A DNA stretch of 64,000 bases, from contig CANTUR010000055.1 of assembly GCA_947683625.1 (NCBI GenBank), forward strand, positions 1,922,501 to 1,986,500. Reading direction: 5' to 3'. Positions 38,560-51,485 of this stretch are shown here, piece by piece. The position numbers and the translations under genes are program-made. Numbering within the stretch: position 1 is the first letter of the stretch; each line of letters starts with the position of its first letter. Source of the DNA: Mallotus nudiflorus. Its lineage: Eukaryota > Streptophyta > Magnoliopsida > Malpighiales > Euphorbiaceae. Under the pieces are notes generated by a model. The model ran no database searches. It worked only from the letters and a program-made list of their open reading frames with translations, and was not told the origin of the DNA.

Positions 38560-40050
38560 AGACCTTGTCCTTAAGGTCTAAATTCATGAATTGGTCCTGC
38601 AATTCCATATTATTTTCCTAAGTTGCATCATCTACAGGAAGATGTTACCACTTAACCAAATTTTCTTCTATAAAACAGGCTCTTTTTTTTTACCGAACAA
38701 GTATCCAAAATAGCCTCAAGTTCAAGAATAAGTGCTTTATCATTTGTGATAGGTGGCAAGTCAACAATGGCATCAATTATACCACTTATTCTTTTCTTAA
38801 GTAAGGATACATGGAAGACTGGGTGCACACGAGACTCTTTAGTCAACTTGAGTTTATAGGACACTTTTTTAATTTTTTTCTCAACTTGAAAAGGGCCATA
38901 AAATTGACTTGTTAACTTTTGGAAGGCTCTCCTGAAAACTAATTTTTGTCGATATGGATGGAGTTTTAAGTATACCATATCTCCTTTTTAAACTCAATAT
39001 TTCTTTGTTTAGCATATACTATTTGTTTCATTTGGTTGATGGCAGTATGTAGATTAGCTTTGAGTTATTATAATAACTTATTTCTCAAAGATAAACTTTG
39101 ATCTACTTCATTCACAAGTGATAAGCCCACTTAAAAATAAGGAATAATTAGTGAAAGTCAACCATATAGAGCTTAAAATGGTGTCATACTTGTAAAAGCA
39201 TGATAAGTTATGTTGTACCAAAACTTAGCCCATGGGGCTGCTAATAAATAAAGCATTTTAAATACTGATACTGATCCATATATCTGTTTACTACCTCTGA
39301 TTATTTATTAGTTTATGTATAGTAGGCTAAGTTTATTTTTAATTGAGTTCTTAAGAGTTTCAAGACCTCACTCAAAAAAGTATTAATAAACATCAAGTTT
39401 TGATTGGCAATAATTTTTCCTGGCATTCTATGCAACTTCACCACCCCATCCATAAATTTTTCAACTACTATTTTGGCGGTAAAGGGATGAGTTAATGGCA
39501 AAAAATAGGTTGATTTGTGAGACAATCTACTACTATAAAAGTATTATTTTAACCATTAAAATTTGGAAGACCTTCAATGAAATCCATGGTAATGTCATCG
39601 TATACTTGACATGGAATAAGTAAAGGTTGCAAGAGACTTAATGAAGAGAGAGTTTCAAACTTAGCTCTTTGACAAATATCATAGGAAGAAATATATTATT
39701 GCACATCTAAATGCATGGAGGGCTAATAAAATTATTGTGTCAATCTCTTGTGTGTAGGACTCCAAAACATTCACCAATGTGGGAGTCATGAAATGTTCGT
39801 AATAATTGTGTAATTACTTGAGAATTTAATGGCACTATTACTCAATGTTTGTAAAAAAATCAATCCATTACGGTAAGAATAAGATGCTTCAAGATTTTCT
39901 ATTATTAAATTGCCAATTTTCTCCATATAAGTGTGCCCAAACAAGGCATCAAAACTAGGACTTTTTGGAAGTCTTGGTAATGCATCAGCTACTAAATCTC
40001 TCAACTTAGTCTCACAACCAAGTAATTTAGCCACCCATTTTTTATGTTCT
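38560..40050 (-). pseudogene. Element D integrase and chromodomain remnant
   Basis: The minus strand has the integrase C-terminus MVYLKLHPYRQKLVFRRAFQ, FYGPFQVEKKIKKVSYKL and HPVFHVSLLKKRISG, then a chromodomain-like tail in another frame (VKW, LPVDDAT). At 39313-39525 the integrase core end (VVEKFMDGVVKLHRMPGKII) is visible. At 39786-40034 is DLVADALPRLPKSPSFDAL, the RNase H-integrase connector. Frameshifted and stop-ridden. Confidence 0.85.
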
Positions 40051-41200
40051 TGTGTTGTAATTGGCTACTCTAATAAGAACTTGAGGCTGCATTGACCATT
40101 TTGAATATTAAACTTTCATCCTATTAAGTAAAGTCACCATGTTTGAATAGCTTGGACAATACCTATCATTTCTTTAGCATATGTGGACCTTGATTTCTTT
40201 GACTTGCCTAAGGTTATGCTCATAAATGCAATTGGCTTCCCTTATTGTATGAGAAACCTCTTATTCCCTTACTTAAAGCATCTGTTTCAATCGTAAATGG
40301 ATTATTAAAGCTCAGTATGGCTAGAGTTGGTGTAGATGTCATAGTTTTCTTAAGTATACTAAATGCTTCTTTAGCCTCATCAGACCATTTAAATTGGCCT
40401 TTCTTAAATAAGTTATTGAGTGGTTGAGCCAAGATAACATAAATTGCATATGAATTTCCTATAATAATCTATAAGGCCTAAAAGTCCATGAAATTATGAA
40501 ATATTAGTAGGATGAGGCCAATTAGCCACTGCCTTAATATTTCTTTAATCCACTTCTACACCATAAAGAGTGACAATATGACCCAAGTATTCTAGTTCTT
40601 GTTGCCTAAAAGCACATTTACTTAACTTAATAAAGAATTTATAATGCCTTAATATTTCAAAAAAAAATTTAAAATGTTCAAGGTGCATATTCCAATTGGG
40701 ATTATATATCATAATGTCATTAAAAAATAATAAGAAAAATTTACAAAGGTAAAGACCAAAAATAGAATTTATAATCGCTTGAAATGTAGAGGGTGCATTA
40801 CAAAGACTAAAAGGCATTACTAGATACTCATAATGACCATTATGAGTGCAAAATGTCATCTTATGAATATCTATTGGATCCACCCAAACTTAATTGTAAC
40901 CCGTCCTTAAGTCAAGTTTTATAAAATAAGATGCATTATAAAGTTCATCTAACATGTCATCAAATGTAGGGATAAGAAATTGATCTTTAATGGTTACAAT
41001 ATTAAAGGCCCTATAGTCAATGCAAAACTACCATATTCTATCTTTTTTTTTCAACCAATAAAATAGTAGATGAAAAGGGACTAGTGCTTGATTGTATATG
41101 CCCCAGTTTTAACATGTTATGAAATTTTTTTTTCAATTTCAGCTTTTTGAAAGTTGGCATACCTGTAGTGTCTCACATTGATTGTCTCAGTTCCTTCCTT
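40051..41200 (-). pseudogene. Element D reverse transcriptase / RNase H remnant
   Basis: 40220-40432 carries the RNase H start (FKWSDEAKEAFSILKKTM). 40545-40883 carries RT palm motifs YEYLVMPFSLCNAPSTFQAI and FFNDIMIYN. The catalytic box reads FFND where active chromoviruses have FxDD, so one of the two catalytic aspartates is replaced by asparagine. Further RT motifs lie towards 41200 with stops. Confidence 0.85.
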
Positions 41201-42993
41201 AAGAAGAATTCGATGTTCTACTTCTCTTGTTAGTGGTAATTATTGTGGTTCCTAGAAAAGATCCTCAAAAGCTTTTAATAATTATTGCATTTATAGATGA
41301 AAGCCTTGTGATACAACTCCCTCCAACATTTGTAAGTAAAAAATAAACATTGAACTCCTTTGTCTCAATTCTTTCAAAATTGCTTCTAAGGATGCAAGTT
41401 ATTGTTCATCCATTCCTTGTAAATTTTAAAATTGATTCTACCAAATAAGCTCCATTATCATCTTTTTCCAATTGCACACACAGGCCCCAATTGTTATAAC
41501 CATTGAACTCCTAGAACCAAGTTAAAACCAGTTAATTGTAAAGGGTAAAGAGTAAGTGAGAAAGGAATACCTTGAAGTAGAATTCGTAAATGTTCAAATC
41601 TCGCTCTGCATTTTAATGAAATCTCATTTGCTACCTTTACATTAAAAGGTTTAATGGGTACTATTGGGAGTTACAATAAATTTTCTATCTTCCAATTAAT
41701 AAAATGATGTGTAAAGCCACTCTCAATAAGTACAACCATATTGTATGGTCCCATATTTATTGCCACTCTCATGGTTTTGAAGGTTGTCCATCTTGTCAAA
41801 GCATGTAAGGAGATTTCAGGTTTATATTGCAATTTAACTAGCTCTTACTCTATGTTTCCACTAGCTTCATATTCATTCTCATTGTCTCTTTCTAATAATA
41901 ACAGGTGAGGACCTCAATACCTATAACCTGCAGTAAAATTTTCATCACAATTAAAGCAAATGCCTTAAGCATGTCATTTTTTCATTTCGTCCCGTGAAAG
42001 TCATTTTGTTGTACTGATTTAGCTTTTGATAGGGCTGGAAGTTCTAGTAGAACTCAATTGAGTGTTAAGGGACAAAATCTTCTTTGACAAGCTATTTGTT
42101 CATCTCACATACGAGCTAGGCTAATTGCTTCTTTTGTAGACTTAGGCTTGAACATTCAAATTCCATTAGCTATCTCAAGTTTGAGACCACTATGAATGTA
42201 TGCACCAAAGCTTTTTTAGTCCACCCTTATACACGGTTCCATAATCTTTCAAACTCCTTTTGGCAGTCACACAATGAGCTAACTTATTTTACCCTTAATA
42301 AAGCCTCATTGAAATCATCACACTCAGTAGGATCGAAGCAAGCCCATAGTTCCTCAATAAAAATATCCCATGTAACCTCTCTCCCTTCCTCCTTATAATC
42401 TCAACAGAGCCATTGCCACCACTAGGACTTATTTTACCCTTAATAAAGCCTTACTGAAATTGAAATCTTCACACTCAGTAGGACCGAAGCGAGCCTATAG
42501 TTCTTCAACAAAAATATCCCATGTAACTTGTCTCCTTTCCCCTTTATAAGCTTAACAGAGCCATTGCCACCATGAGTTTGCTTTACCCTCAAGATGAAAT
42601 AAAGCCAATGACACTTTTTATATTTCCATAGTGTACTGGAATTCAAAGAGTTGATCAACTTGTGTGAACCATTCTATAGGATCATCACCTGTATATCTAG
42701 GAAATTTGAGTTTAGCTAATTTAGATGAGAATATTGGCTGCCCTCCTTTAATGTTTCTCAAAATTTCTCTCTTATATTATAAGCAAGCCCTTTGAAGGAA
42801 TTCCCAATGTGACTATTGTTGTTATTAGAGAATGGTTTTGGTTTTGTAAACAAGGCATCAAATATTTTGTGGAGGGCTTTCTCCAGCTGATGTAACTTCT
42901 CAATCATGCCAAGTTCCATTTGCCTAAAACTACGTTGGAGTCCCCCTAACCTTGCTTCTAAATTTTTAATTATCTCTTTGTTAACTAATATCA
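41201..42993 (-). pseudogene. Element D gag/protease remnant
   Basis: Degraded gag with frames at 42440-42658 and 42758-43051. The latter contains LEARLGGLQRSFRQMELGMI and a probable coiled coil. Protease-like sequence lies around 41500-41800, without an intact active site that I can see. Confidence 0.55.
42284..42573. repeat. 145-bp tandem duplication within gag of element D
   Basis: ttattttacccttaataaag starts both copies (42284 and 42429). They share cacactcagtaggatcgaag-type and aaaatatcccatgtaac segments and end near agagccattgccacca. Several differences show that it is not recent. Confidence 0.85.
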
Positions 42994-43163
42994 TAATGTA
43001 ATAAATAATAATAAAATAACCACTATTATTGGTTAACCTATTCTCATGCAAATTGAGAACGTTGGCTTTAACAACACATTAATCTTCAAGTTCTTTTATT
43101 GACAGCACATGCATGTACTTTGGATTTCTAGTATGAATGTATTGAAAACGTCTTGGATTAACA
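42994..43163 (-). repeat. 5' LTR of element D
   Basis: Ends at attaaca on the plus strand. A degraded initiator-Met-like primer site (minus strand tgatattagtt) lies just inside. Confidence 0.6.
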
Positions 43164-43793
43164 TTACCATTTGACTACAAGTGAAAATTAAAGATAACAA
43201 TAACTAATGAAAGCTTGTGATCACTAAAATCACTTTTTTAAAAAAGAAAAATAATATTATTGATTCAAACTAGCAATACATTGATAGAAACATAGATACA
43301 AATTCGCTAAAAACCATAGAGGATGAAACAACCCTCAAGTTAATAGCATAATAAAACAGTTTAAAGCCTATAAATTTGATAATACTATAGTGACTAGAAT
43401 ACTTATAACTCCAATTCTGCAACATACTGACGACCATAATCTAATTTATTATCTCTATATGATCAAATATGTTTTGCTTGTTTGAGTCACCCACACATAA
43501 ATAAAAAGTCATAATAAGATGATAGAAAATAAAACATCGCAACAAAATGAAAAAAAAAAACCAAACGTCTAAAAAAATGACGAAATCACAAAAAATAAAA
43601 TAAATCCTAGATCTATGTAGAAAAACCACTTATTTAAGAAATAAATCGATAAAACGATGTGTAGAGGGGTGATTTGAAGCTGAGAATGATAAAAATTACT
43701 CCTCCTTACTTAAGGAAGATGAGTGGCTGGAAAATAAAGAATAGAAAGTTAAAAGAAAAGAAGGATAAAGTTTTTTTTTAAACAGCGCTCAAT
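43164..43793. other. Unassigned spacer between elements D and C
   Basis: AT-rich with no recognised gene or repeat. Before the insertion of element C it adjoined the sequence now starting at 58100. Confidence 0.5.
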
Positions 43794-43798
43794 CACTT

Positions 43799-45551
43799 TG
43801 TCATACCTCAAATTTGACTGTCCCTAAAAAGGTCCAATGATGAAACAAATCCCTAAGATGACTAGAGTCTGTTCATTCGTAATAGCTCTTAACTGTGCAA
43901 CCTTAAAACACCCAACCGACCATACCAGTGTGGAAAATTGATCACTAGGTGATTAAGTTATGCTCTGACCTTGTGAAATACAAATTATCGGAACAATGAG
44001 AGGTTTCGTACTCCTCTCAAAATACTCAGCTCGTTAAGCCGATGAGTATTTTGTTAAATCAGGACCCAGCTTTGTGAAAAAATAAAAACCAATTTTGACA
44101 AAACAAACTTCAAAAACACATCTAGAGGGCTCCAAAACTTTCAAAAGTGGTCCCAGAATGGTCCAACACAACCTGGGGATTAGCGCACATTGCTCAAAAT
44201 TGCGCATAAACACCCCTAGGTGTCATGTGCTAAAATCAAAGCTGAATTTGGCAAAACAGACTTGGAAAATGTGACCAAAAGGCCCAAAAACCTTAGGAAC
44301 CAACCCTAGAACAACGCATGTAGAACCTGGGAAGAGCATGTAGAGTGTCAAAATCACGTACACACTATGCATGGTCACTCACACATGCGTGACCACACCT
44401 ACACCACCCCATTCTACACATTTTTTCCCTATAAATAGACCCCTCTACAACCCATTTTAGAAAGGGGAAGCAAGTGAAGACACACACGCACTCAAGAGTT
44501 AGTTCGGTCGAAGGCGTGGGAAACTCTTTCCCATACAGTTTTTGCTCTCCCACAGTCTTTCCTTTAGCTTGTTAGATCCTTTTTTCCACCAAACCCAACC
44601 TCATCTTTGTCAAAGCATGCTTCAAGAGTATACAATCTAGCATCATTCTACTATCATTTTGAACCTCTCGATGAGGAAAACTTGATAATCTCTCAAAGCT
44701 AGAGCTTCAAAGTTCACACAAGCTGTGTAGAATCTGAGGACCACACAATCATTTTAGCATATTTACTTTACTGCACTGCATTTTATTTTACTATTGTCAG
44801 CATTTGGGAATACTATTGTGCTTGTGTGATGAGACTGACAATCTTGCATGCTACATGAATAATATATGCATTATTATGCTCATTGTACATCATCACTTTG
44901 CATCCTCTATTTCCAAAATCATGAAATCACATCGTAAATGTCAATTATATGAAAAATTTCATGTCCCATAATAAAGTCATCATGCTCTTGGTCCAGTGAT
45001 GACCTCATGCAGCCTTTATATTATCATTATTCATCATCGTAGCATAAATAAACACTGTAAGTGTGATCATCCTATCATTTATCAAATAAGTTATGTAAAT
45101 GATCATGTTTTCCTTGTAGATCAATCATATTAGATTTACTTTTCTGCAATCTTTTTCTTTTCATATGTATTTTATTAAGAAAGTGAAGTAATAAAATTCT
45201 TAGCTTTATTATCCTATATTTTCTTATGTACTATGTGAATGCTATATGAACTGTTATCATTAAAACTAGGTTGTTATGGTAGTTATACATCGAATATCGT
45301 ACAATGAGAAATAGTCAAAAAGTAGATGTGATCTCCTAAACCCAAAAATCTCTACTAAGGACAATACTCGCTAAATGACCCTATATTGTCCCTTTCTTTT
45401 TTTTTAGATTTTCTAAAAATTGGGTGGCGACTCCACAAAATTAAAAGCATTTTGTCCCCTAAGACCAATCACTTATCCCTATTTGGTAAAGTTGTCATGT
45501 CCCTCAGAAATGAAAAAATCAACACATACAAAAAAAGGGAGGTCACTCACA
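43799..45551 (+). repeat. 5' LTR of element C (1753 bp)
   Basis: TGTCATACCTCAAATTTGAC to GGTCACTCACA; homologous to 56331-58094 and to the LTR of element B. Confidence 0.93.
44430..44438 (+). promoter_or_regulatory. TATA box of the 5' LTR of element C
   Basis: TATAAATAG after cattttttccc. Upstream, 44355-44400 has cgtacacactatgcatggtc and acatgcgtgaccacacc, i.e. GTGGTCAC-type motifs on both strands. Confidence 0.75.
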
Positions 45552-45552
45552 G

Positions 45553-45570
45553 TGGCGACTCCACTAGGGA
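45553..45570 (+). other. Primer-binding site of element C
   Basis: TGGCGACTCCACTAGGGA starts two bases after the LTR end. Ogre/TAT elements are known for a TGGCGACTCC-type site complementary to tRNA-Arg; that assignment is from memory of the lineage. Confidence 0.7.
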
Positions 45571-46889
45571 CTTCTAAGTAAGAGGGATCAACTTGAAAAT
45601 GACTATTTCTCATTATGCAATACTCAATCGTATAAAGCCCCTTACCATTGCATTTTCACTACACATCACATGTGCACCACTTGTCCCTAAAAGCCTTGAT
45701 AATACTAAATGACATCACCACTATGGTTCCACTCGAGTCATAGGGCAATGAAGATATGGTATTATTACCTTTAGTCTTTACCCGTGCATTTGCCGGACTC
45801 ATCTGACTAGAGTCTGTAACCCAAGTCCTTAAAGGGGGCGACCGAGTTATCAAAAGAATACAAAACTCACTGACCAGAGTCTGTAACCTTAGTTATATAG
45901 GGGCATTCTAGCTAAAGGAACCCTTAGCCTTTCACCTTGACTCAACTCATGTAGATAAACTAGTAGCAACATCCACTAGGATTCTACCAAGCTATGCATG
46001 CTATTCTTGTCTTAACACTATCTGTTTGACTTGATATTCATAAATGACATGACCCTCCTAGTGTATATCATCGAATGACATTGTAATGTCAGTTTTCATA
46101 GAAAATTTATGCTCAGGACCATGTGATTTTCCTCTCCTTTATGTGAGCCCGAAGCATGAGGAATGATGAGAATCATGTACCTCAGCTTAAATAGTCTATA
46201 CGAATTAATAAATAATGACATCCCTCGATGACGGAACCTACGAGATGTCATCCATTTATCCTTATTAGATCAAATGAATGGGTTAGGAATCCAACTAGAT
46301 TATGGACCTTTATGTTAGTAAAATCAAACTGTAAACTATCAAACAATACTTTCATGACTCACGGTAAGCATATCGAATATCGTTATTGAGGCAAGAACTC
46401 TGACTCCTTTTGATTGACCTTGGTCCTATGCATACGAGCACATATAGGTTTTGGACATCATTTGAAGTTCAAAAATCGACCCTCATATTGACTTGATATA
46501 ATTACCTCAAGCACATTTGAGTATCATTCGTTAGTTTACCCTTCGTTTCTAACTAATATAAATCGAAACAGCCTAGTTTTGAGAGTGGAACTATAGTCTC
46601 CTAATGACTATAAGTTCAAAACCCACCTAGGAAAGAGACTGAATGACTTCATGGAGAAATAAGGTTGGAAGCAAGACCTTGCTTGTGATTGGTTTGTTCA
46701 TTGTGTAGGAAAAATAACTAGCTTTAATCATGCATACATCACATACATATAGATAGCATATACTAACCACTGTTTCTTATAGGAATAATCATTTTTCCAT
46801 TATAGGATTTCTTGCATCCACTCCATGTATACATACTCACCCTTTTCTTTTGCAGGCACACGTCATGCATCATTCATTTAGCTAACCCT
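45571..46889 (+). other. Leader of element C
   Basis: About 1.3 kb between primer-binding site and gag with no coding recognised. It holds repeated phrases such as gactagagtctgtaaccc (45806) and gaccagagtctgtaacctt (45876). Confidence 0.5.
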
Positions 46890-47960
46890 AATAAATGTAC
46901 AAGAATACTATATTAAAAACATAAGTGACCATGAAGCTAAGTCTTCTTGCCGAAGCAATGGGAAGTTGAAAGCCAAGATCCAATAACTGCTTGATGATAG
47001 CGTCATGGTCGAAAACCCCCAAGCCCAAACCAGTATCACTAGAAATTTCCTCCATAACCTTGATAAGGCCGACTAGAAAAGTTTGCAACCATACGGAATG
47101 TTATACATTAAGACATTCTAGCACGTGGCCCTCGACTATGAACTCTTGAATGCTGCCGTGTCATTCTGGGACCCTCAAGAGCACGTGTTCTAATTCAATA
47201 CCATAGAACTATGCCCGTTATATGAAGAATTTAGTGCCATAGCAGAGCGAATCCCCACCATGATTGAAGAAGTAGTTTTCACTGACTAGGACATCAAATA
47301 CGCAGGACTTAGGGTCATTTTCCTTGACCTAAGCTCAGAAAAGCTTGATGAACTAGTCATCGAGTGCAAATGACTGATTCCTACATAACTCCTACCTGCC
47401 TACATTACCAAGAAGACTGGTACTCTGATTTGGGCACATCTCCTTGCGTGTTACCTTTTTACATAATGCTTCACTATCTCGAACAATGGGCTAGGAGATT
47501 ACAGGATAGTCCAAGTCATTAAAGGAATAGAATATTGAATGACTCCCTTCCCATTGTTCCTAGTAAAAACCATTCAAGGTTTAGATGACCTCAAAAAAAG
47601 GAAAAGTCCAAACTTCACTAGAAGCCCTCTGTTGCTTTAAATATGGCTACAAGAAAAGTTGAGTCTACTTGACAAACCTATAAGGAACTAGATGAGATAC
47701 TGACCTAAAAATCACCTAGAAAGACACATCAAGGATGTTCATGGATGCTCAGCCAATATCTTGGCCCAAGAATGGTTCGAATGCATGAAGGACACACCAG
47801 AATATCAAATAAAATGGATGCGGCCATGGTGGAATCTGGGACATATGACTCTACACATATGTCAACTACGTACCAATCTCAAGATTCAGGTCATGCACCT
47901 ACTACTATTTGGCACTAGTGAAAAGACAGTTTAGCGAGAAATAACATGTACCCTCTGAGC
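46890..47960 (+). pseudogene. Element C gag (DUF7745-like), degenerate
   Basis: The frame at 47122-47371 reads DYELLNAAVSFWDPQEHVF, stop, then FNTIELCPLYEEFSAIAERI and AGLRVIFLDLSSEKLDELV. The FW-P...F and E-x-CP-x-YEEF pattern is that of the DUF7745 gag-like domain of plant retroelements. Near 47750-47850 a frame shows AQEWFECMKDTPEYQIKW, the end of that domain. Several stops. Confidence 0.7.
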
Positions 47961-48409
47961 TCACAGACTTCTCTGGTGGTAGGATACAATAAAGGTTTAT
48001 ATATTACTTCAGAGCAATATGGAGGAGGAGAATCATCCATCAATTTACTACTAGTATCAGAGACGATGTTATAGATGAAGTATACAAGTAGTGGATGATC
48101 TAAAGACTGAAACATCTCTCAAGTCACTGACCTAAAGAAAGTTTGCCTCTTTAGTTTCTTTTTCTTTGTTTGAAAATGATGATGTAACAAAATCTAAAGT
48201 TAATGCAATGAAATCAGATTTTGCTTACTTGTTTGATGTTTTCCTAATGGTAATATGCATTGCATTGATCAAAACATTAGCATATTTGACATTCATTCTA
48301 TATGCACTGAATCATTTTATTTTGAAAGATGTTACCCCTGAAGAGACAAGAGAAATTAATAAAATATTCAAAAGTATTTGCCTAGACATACGATAATATG
48401 CCTGGCATT

Positions 48410-49276
48410 GATAGAGACATTGCTTAACACTTCATTCCTACTAAAGAAGGGTGCAAACCGGTAAAGCAGAAGCTGAGAAGACTTAAACCAGAATGGGCCC
48501 AATTAGTGAAAGAGAACATCGAGAAACAGATCAAAGAAAAATTCTTAGAGGTAATAGACTATCCAGAATGGTTAGCAAATGTGGTGCTAATACCAAAAAA
48601 AGATGGAAGGGTTAGAATCTATGTTGACTACAGAGATCTTAACAAGGCCTTCCCGAAGGATGATTTCCCACTACCTCATATAGAGATATTGGTTGATAGC
48701 ACCGCCATATGTGTAATGTACTCCTTCATGGATGGTTTCTCTAGGTACATTCAAATCCTAATGGTCATTATCGATAAAGCAAAGATAGCTTTCATAACAG
48801 AGTTGGGTACTTACTATTACAGAGTAATGCCTTTTAAACTAAAGAATACAGGGGAAACCTCCCACATAATGGTGAATGCAATGTTCCATGACATGATACA
48901 CAAAGAAGTGGAGGTATACGTCGACGACATGACGGTCAAATCAAGAACTAAGGAAGAACACCCCTCTGATCTTGAAAAGTTTCTCAGAAGGGTTAAAAAG
49001 TATAGTCTTAGGCTAAATTCAAAGAAATGCATATTCGGGGTTACTTCAGGAAAGATGTTGGGGTATTTTGTCAGTCAGAACGAGATTGAAATGGATCTAT
49101 ATAAAGCAAAAGCCATCAGAGAGATGCCAGTGCCAAAAATAAAGAAAGAAATTAGAGGGTTTCTAGGGAAACTACAGTTCATCAGAAAATTCATTGCTAA
49201 GTTGACAGTAGTGTGTGAACCAATCTTTAAACTACTCAGAAAAGATCAACCGATTGAATGGAATGAACAGTGTTAA
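48410..49276 (+). pseudogene. Element C reverse transcriptase
   Basis: The open frame 48506-49276 (256 codons) carries WLANVVLIPKKDGRVRIYVD, FPLPHIEILVDST, MDGFSRYIQI, YRVMPFKLKNTG and VEVYVDDMTVKS, so the YVDD catalytic box is intact. It continues through FGVTSGKMLGYFVSQ and PKIKKEIRGFLGKLQFI and stops at WNEQC, before RNase H. The longest intact piece of pol here; neighbouring domains are broken. Confidence 0.93.
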
Positions 49277-50190
49277 CTAGCATTTAACAAGATTAGAAGA
49301 TACCTAGCCAACCTACCGGTTCTAAGACCACCTAAACCAAGCATGCCTCTAACCCTGTATCTGGCCATCGAAGGGAACACAATTGGTGCAATGTTAGCCT
49401 AAGAGGGAGAAACAAAAGTAGAACACGTAGTCTACTACTTGAGCAAGAAGATGCTACCATAAAAGGATAAGTGCAGCTAAGTCAAACAAATATGTCTAGC
49501 AATGGTATAGGCAATAAAGAAACTCAAACACTACTTTCAATCTTACAAAATATAGGCCGTGTCTAAAATGGACCTAATGAAGTACCTCTACGAAGCTCCC
49601 TCTCTAGTGGGAAAACTTCCTAAGTGGCTTGTACTGCTAACAGAATTCGACATGCAATATCTGACTAAGAAAGTAATAAAAGGGAGAGCAGTGGCTGAAT
49701 TTCTAGCACTCAACCCCATTCCAGACTCAGAAGAAATCCAACTGGACTTCCCAAATGAACGTAGCTTAGCCATTAAAATCCAAAGATCGCGCATGTACTT
49801 TAACAGAGCAGTCAATCAATTTATCACAGGAATCGGTGTCATACTGCAATCTCCAAAAGGCGAAGTGTACCAATTGCTAAAAAGCTCAAGTTTAGAGTCA
49901 CAAATAATGAAGTATAATATAAGGCATGCATACTCGGAATAAAAGTACTGATAACCCTAAATGTCACAGAAGTCAAAATCTTCAGAGATTCCATGTTAGT
50001 AATCAATCATGCCATGGAAGAGTAGGAACTGAAAGAGCAACATTTAAAGCCTTATCTAGACCACTTGAGGCTACTCACTATATCCTTCCAAAAATGCAGA
50101 TTAATTCATCTTCCCAGGAACCATAATCAAATGGCAAACGCACTTGCTTCCCCAGCATTAGTATGGGAAGGACCATCCAAAATGCCCATA
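49277..50190 (+). pseudogene. Element C RNase H and archaeal-type second RNase H
   Basis: 49277-49560 holds RNase H pieces with stops (LYLAIEGNTIGAML). 49559-49942 reads YEAPSLVGKLPKWLVLLTEF, GRAVAEFLA, then MYFNRAVNQFITGIGVIL, the start of the second RNase H. Its first catalytic position is N in place of D (FN-x-A instead of FDGA). Two RNase H domains are diagnostic for the TAT clade. Confidence 0.8.
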
Positions 50191-51485
50191 AAGGCCCTCA
50201 TTCTACTCAGATTAGGATAGCCTTGTCATAAAATTGCAGAATAACGAAGATAGAAGTAGCTAAAAAACCCTAGTTCTATGACATCCAGAGATATTTAAAG
50301 GAATGAGCCTATCTTGATCAAGCAAATGAAAGAGAAAAAGTGGTGATTTGACGATTAGCATTAAAATTCACATTACACCAGGGTGTGTTATATAGGAGAA
50401 CCTCAGATGGTTTATAACTCCAATGTCTAGATGAAACTAAGGTTGCAAGAACAATAGAAGAAGTACACGAGGGTGTTTGTGCTCCACATATGAATAGAGC
50501 AATCTTGGCTAAGAAGCTAATTAGAAAAGGGTTCTTTTAGATGACGATGATGGAAGACTGCATCAAATTTATGAGGAAATGCCACAAGCGGGAATGTCAG
50601 GCACCTTCCCTAACAAAACTACACTACATATCCTCTTTATGGCCCTTCTCAGCATCGAGACTAGACATAATTAAGGAAATCCACTCGACAGCCTCAAACA
50701 GACACAAGTTCATCTTAGTAGTAGTAGACTACTTTACAAAATGGGTCAAAGCAGAATCATTTATAAGAATAGGAGCTAAGAAAGTGGCTAAGTTCATCAA
50801 AAGAAACTTGTTATGTTGATATGGGATCCCCCATCACATCATCTCTAACAACGGTGTCCAATTCCAAGGGGAAGTTAGAGAGCTACTGAGGAGTTATAAG
50901 GTAGAACATCACATATCTACTCCTGGCGCCATCGAAGCTGCAAATAAGAACATCAAAAAGATTTTATCAAATATGACTTAGACTTACCGAGACTAGGCAG
51001 ACATATTGCCATATGCCTTATGGGGGTACAAAACAACAGTCAAAACTTCAACAGGAGCAACTTCTTTCTCATTAGTGTGTGGATCAAAAGCAGTCCTTCC
51101 AATCAAAATAGAGATCAAGTCTCTTTAAGTAGTAATCAAATCTGAATTACTAGAACTACAGTGGGCTCAATAGAGTCATGACAATCTCACTCTCTTAGAT
51201 AGCCAAAGGCTCAAGGCTCTATACCACACATAGTTGTATCCAGCTCAATTAGCCAAGTCCTTCAATAGAAAAGTAAAACACAAGAGTATGAAAGCATGAG
51301 ACTAAGTGCTAAAGCAGGCAAGACATAATGTTTCAAACCTTAGAAGGAAATTCAAACCAAACTGGGAAGGTATATTCCTAATCAAACATATCCTATCAAA
51401 AGGAGCAGTCAAGCTAATGGATTCAGAAGGCAATGAATTCTCTGAACCTATCAACACATACCGCCTGAAGAAGTACTATGTCTAA
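50191..51485 (+). pseudogene. Element C integrase, degenerate
   Basis: 50541-50819 carries CIKFMRKCHKRECQ (zinc-binding end), WPFSASRLDIIKEIHSTAS, FILVVVDYFTKWVKAESF: the first catalytic D and the VDYFTKW motif. After a stop come GIPHHIISNNGVQFQGEV, with N where the second catalytic D is expected (S-D-N-G in active enzymes). The end, LSKGAVKLMDSEGNEF and YRLKKYYV, finishes at TAA 51483-51485. Confidence 0.85.

Larger units (their letters stand above)
38384..43163 (-). mobile_element. Gypsy chromovirus D, degenerate
   Basis: Short LTRs of about 160-170 bp (38384-38541 and 42994-43163) share ttattctcatgcaa and gagaacgttggctt and the segment tactttggatttctag. Between them, on the minus strand, are gag (42.2-43.0 kb), RT and RNase H (40.2-41.1 kb), integrase (38.6-39.7 kb) and a broken chromodomain-like tail. 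The purine tract aaagagggggtatt adjoins the left LTR. Length 4.8 kb. Its left end lies one base from the end of element A. No target duplication was recognised. Confidence 0.75.

Noticed and set aside
45659..45853. Short minus-strand frame in the leader of element C
   Set aside because: No family resemblance and no counterpart could be checked, as element B lacks the region.
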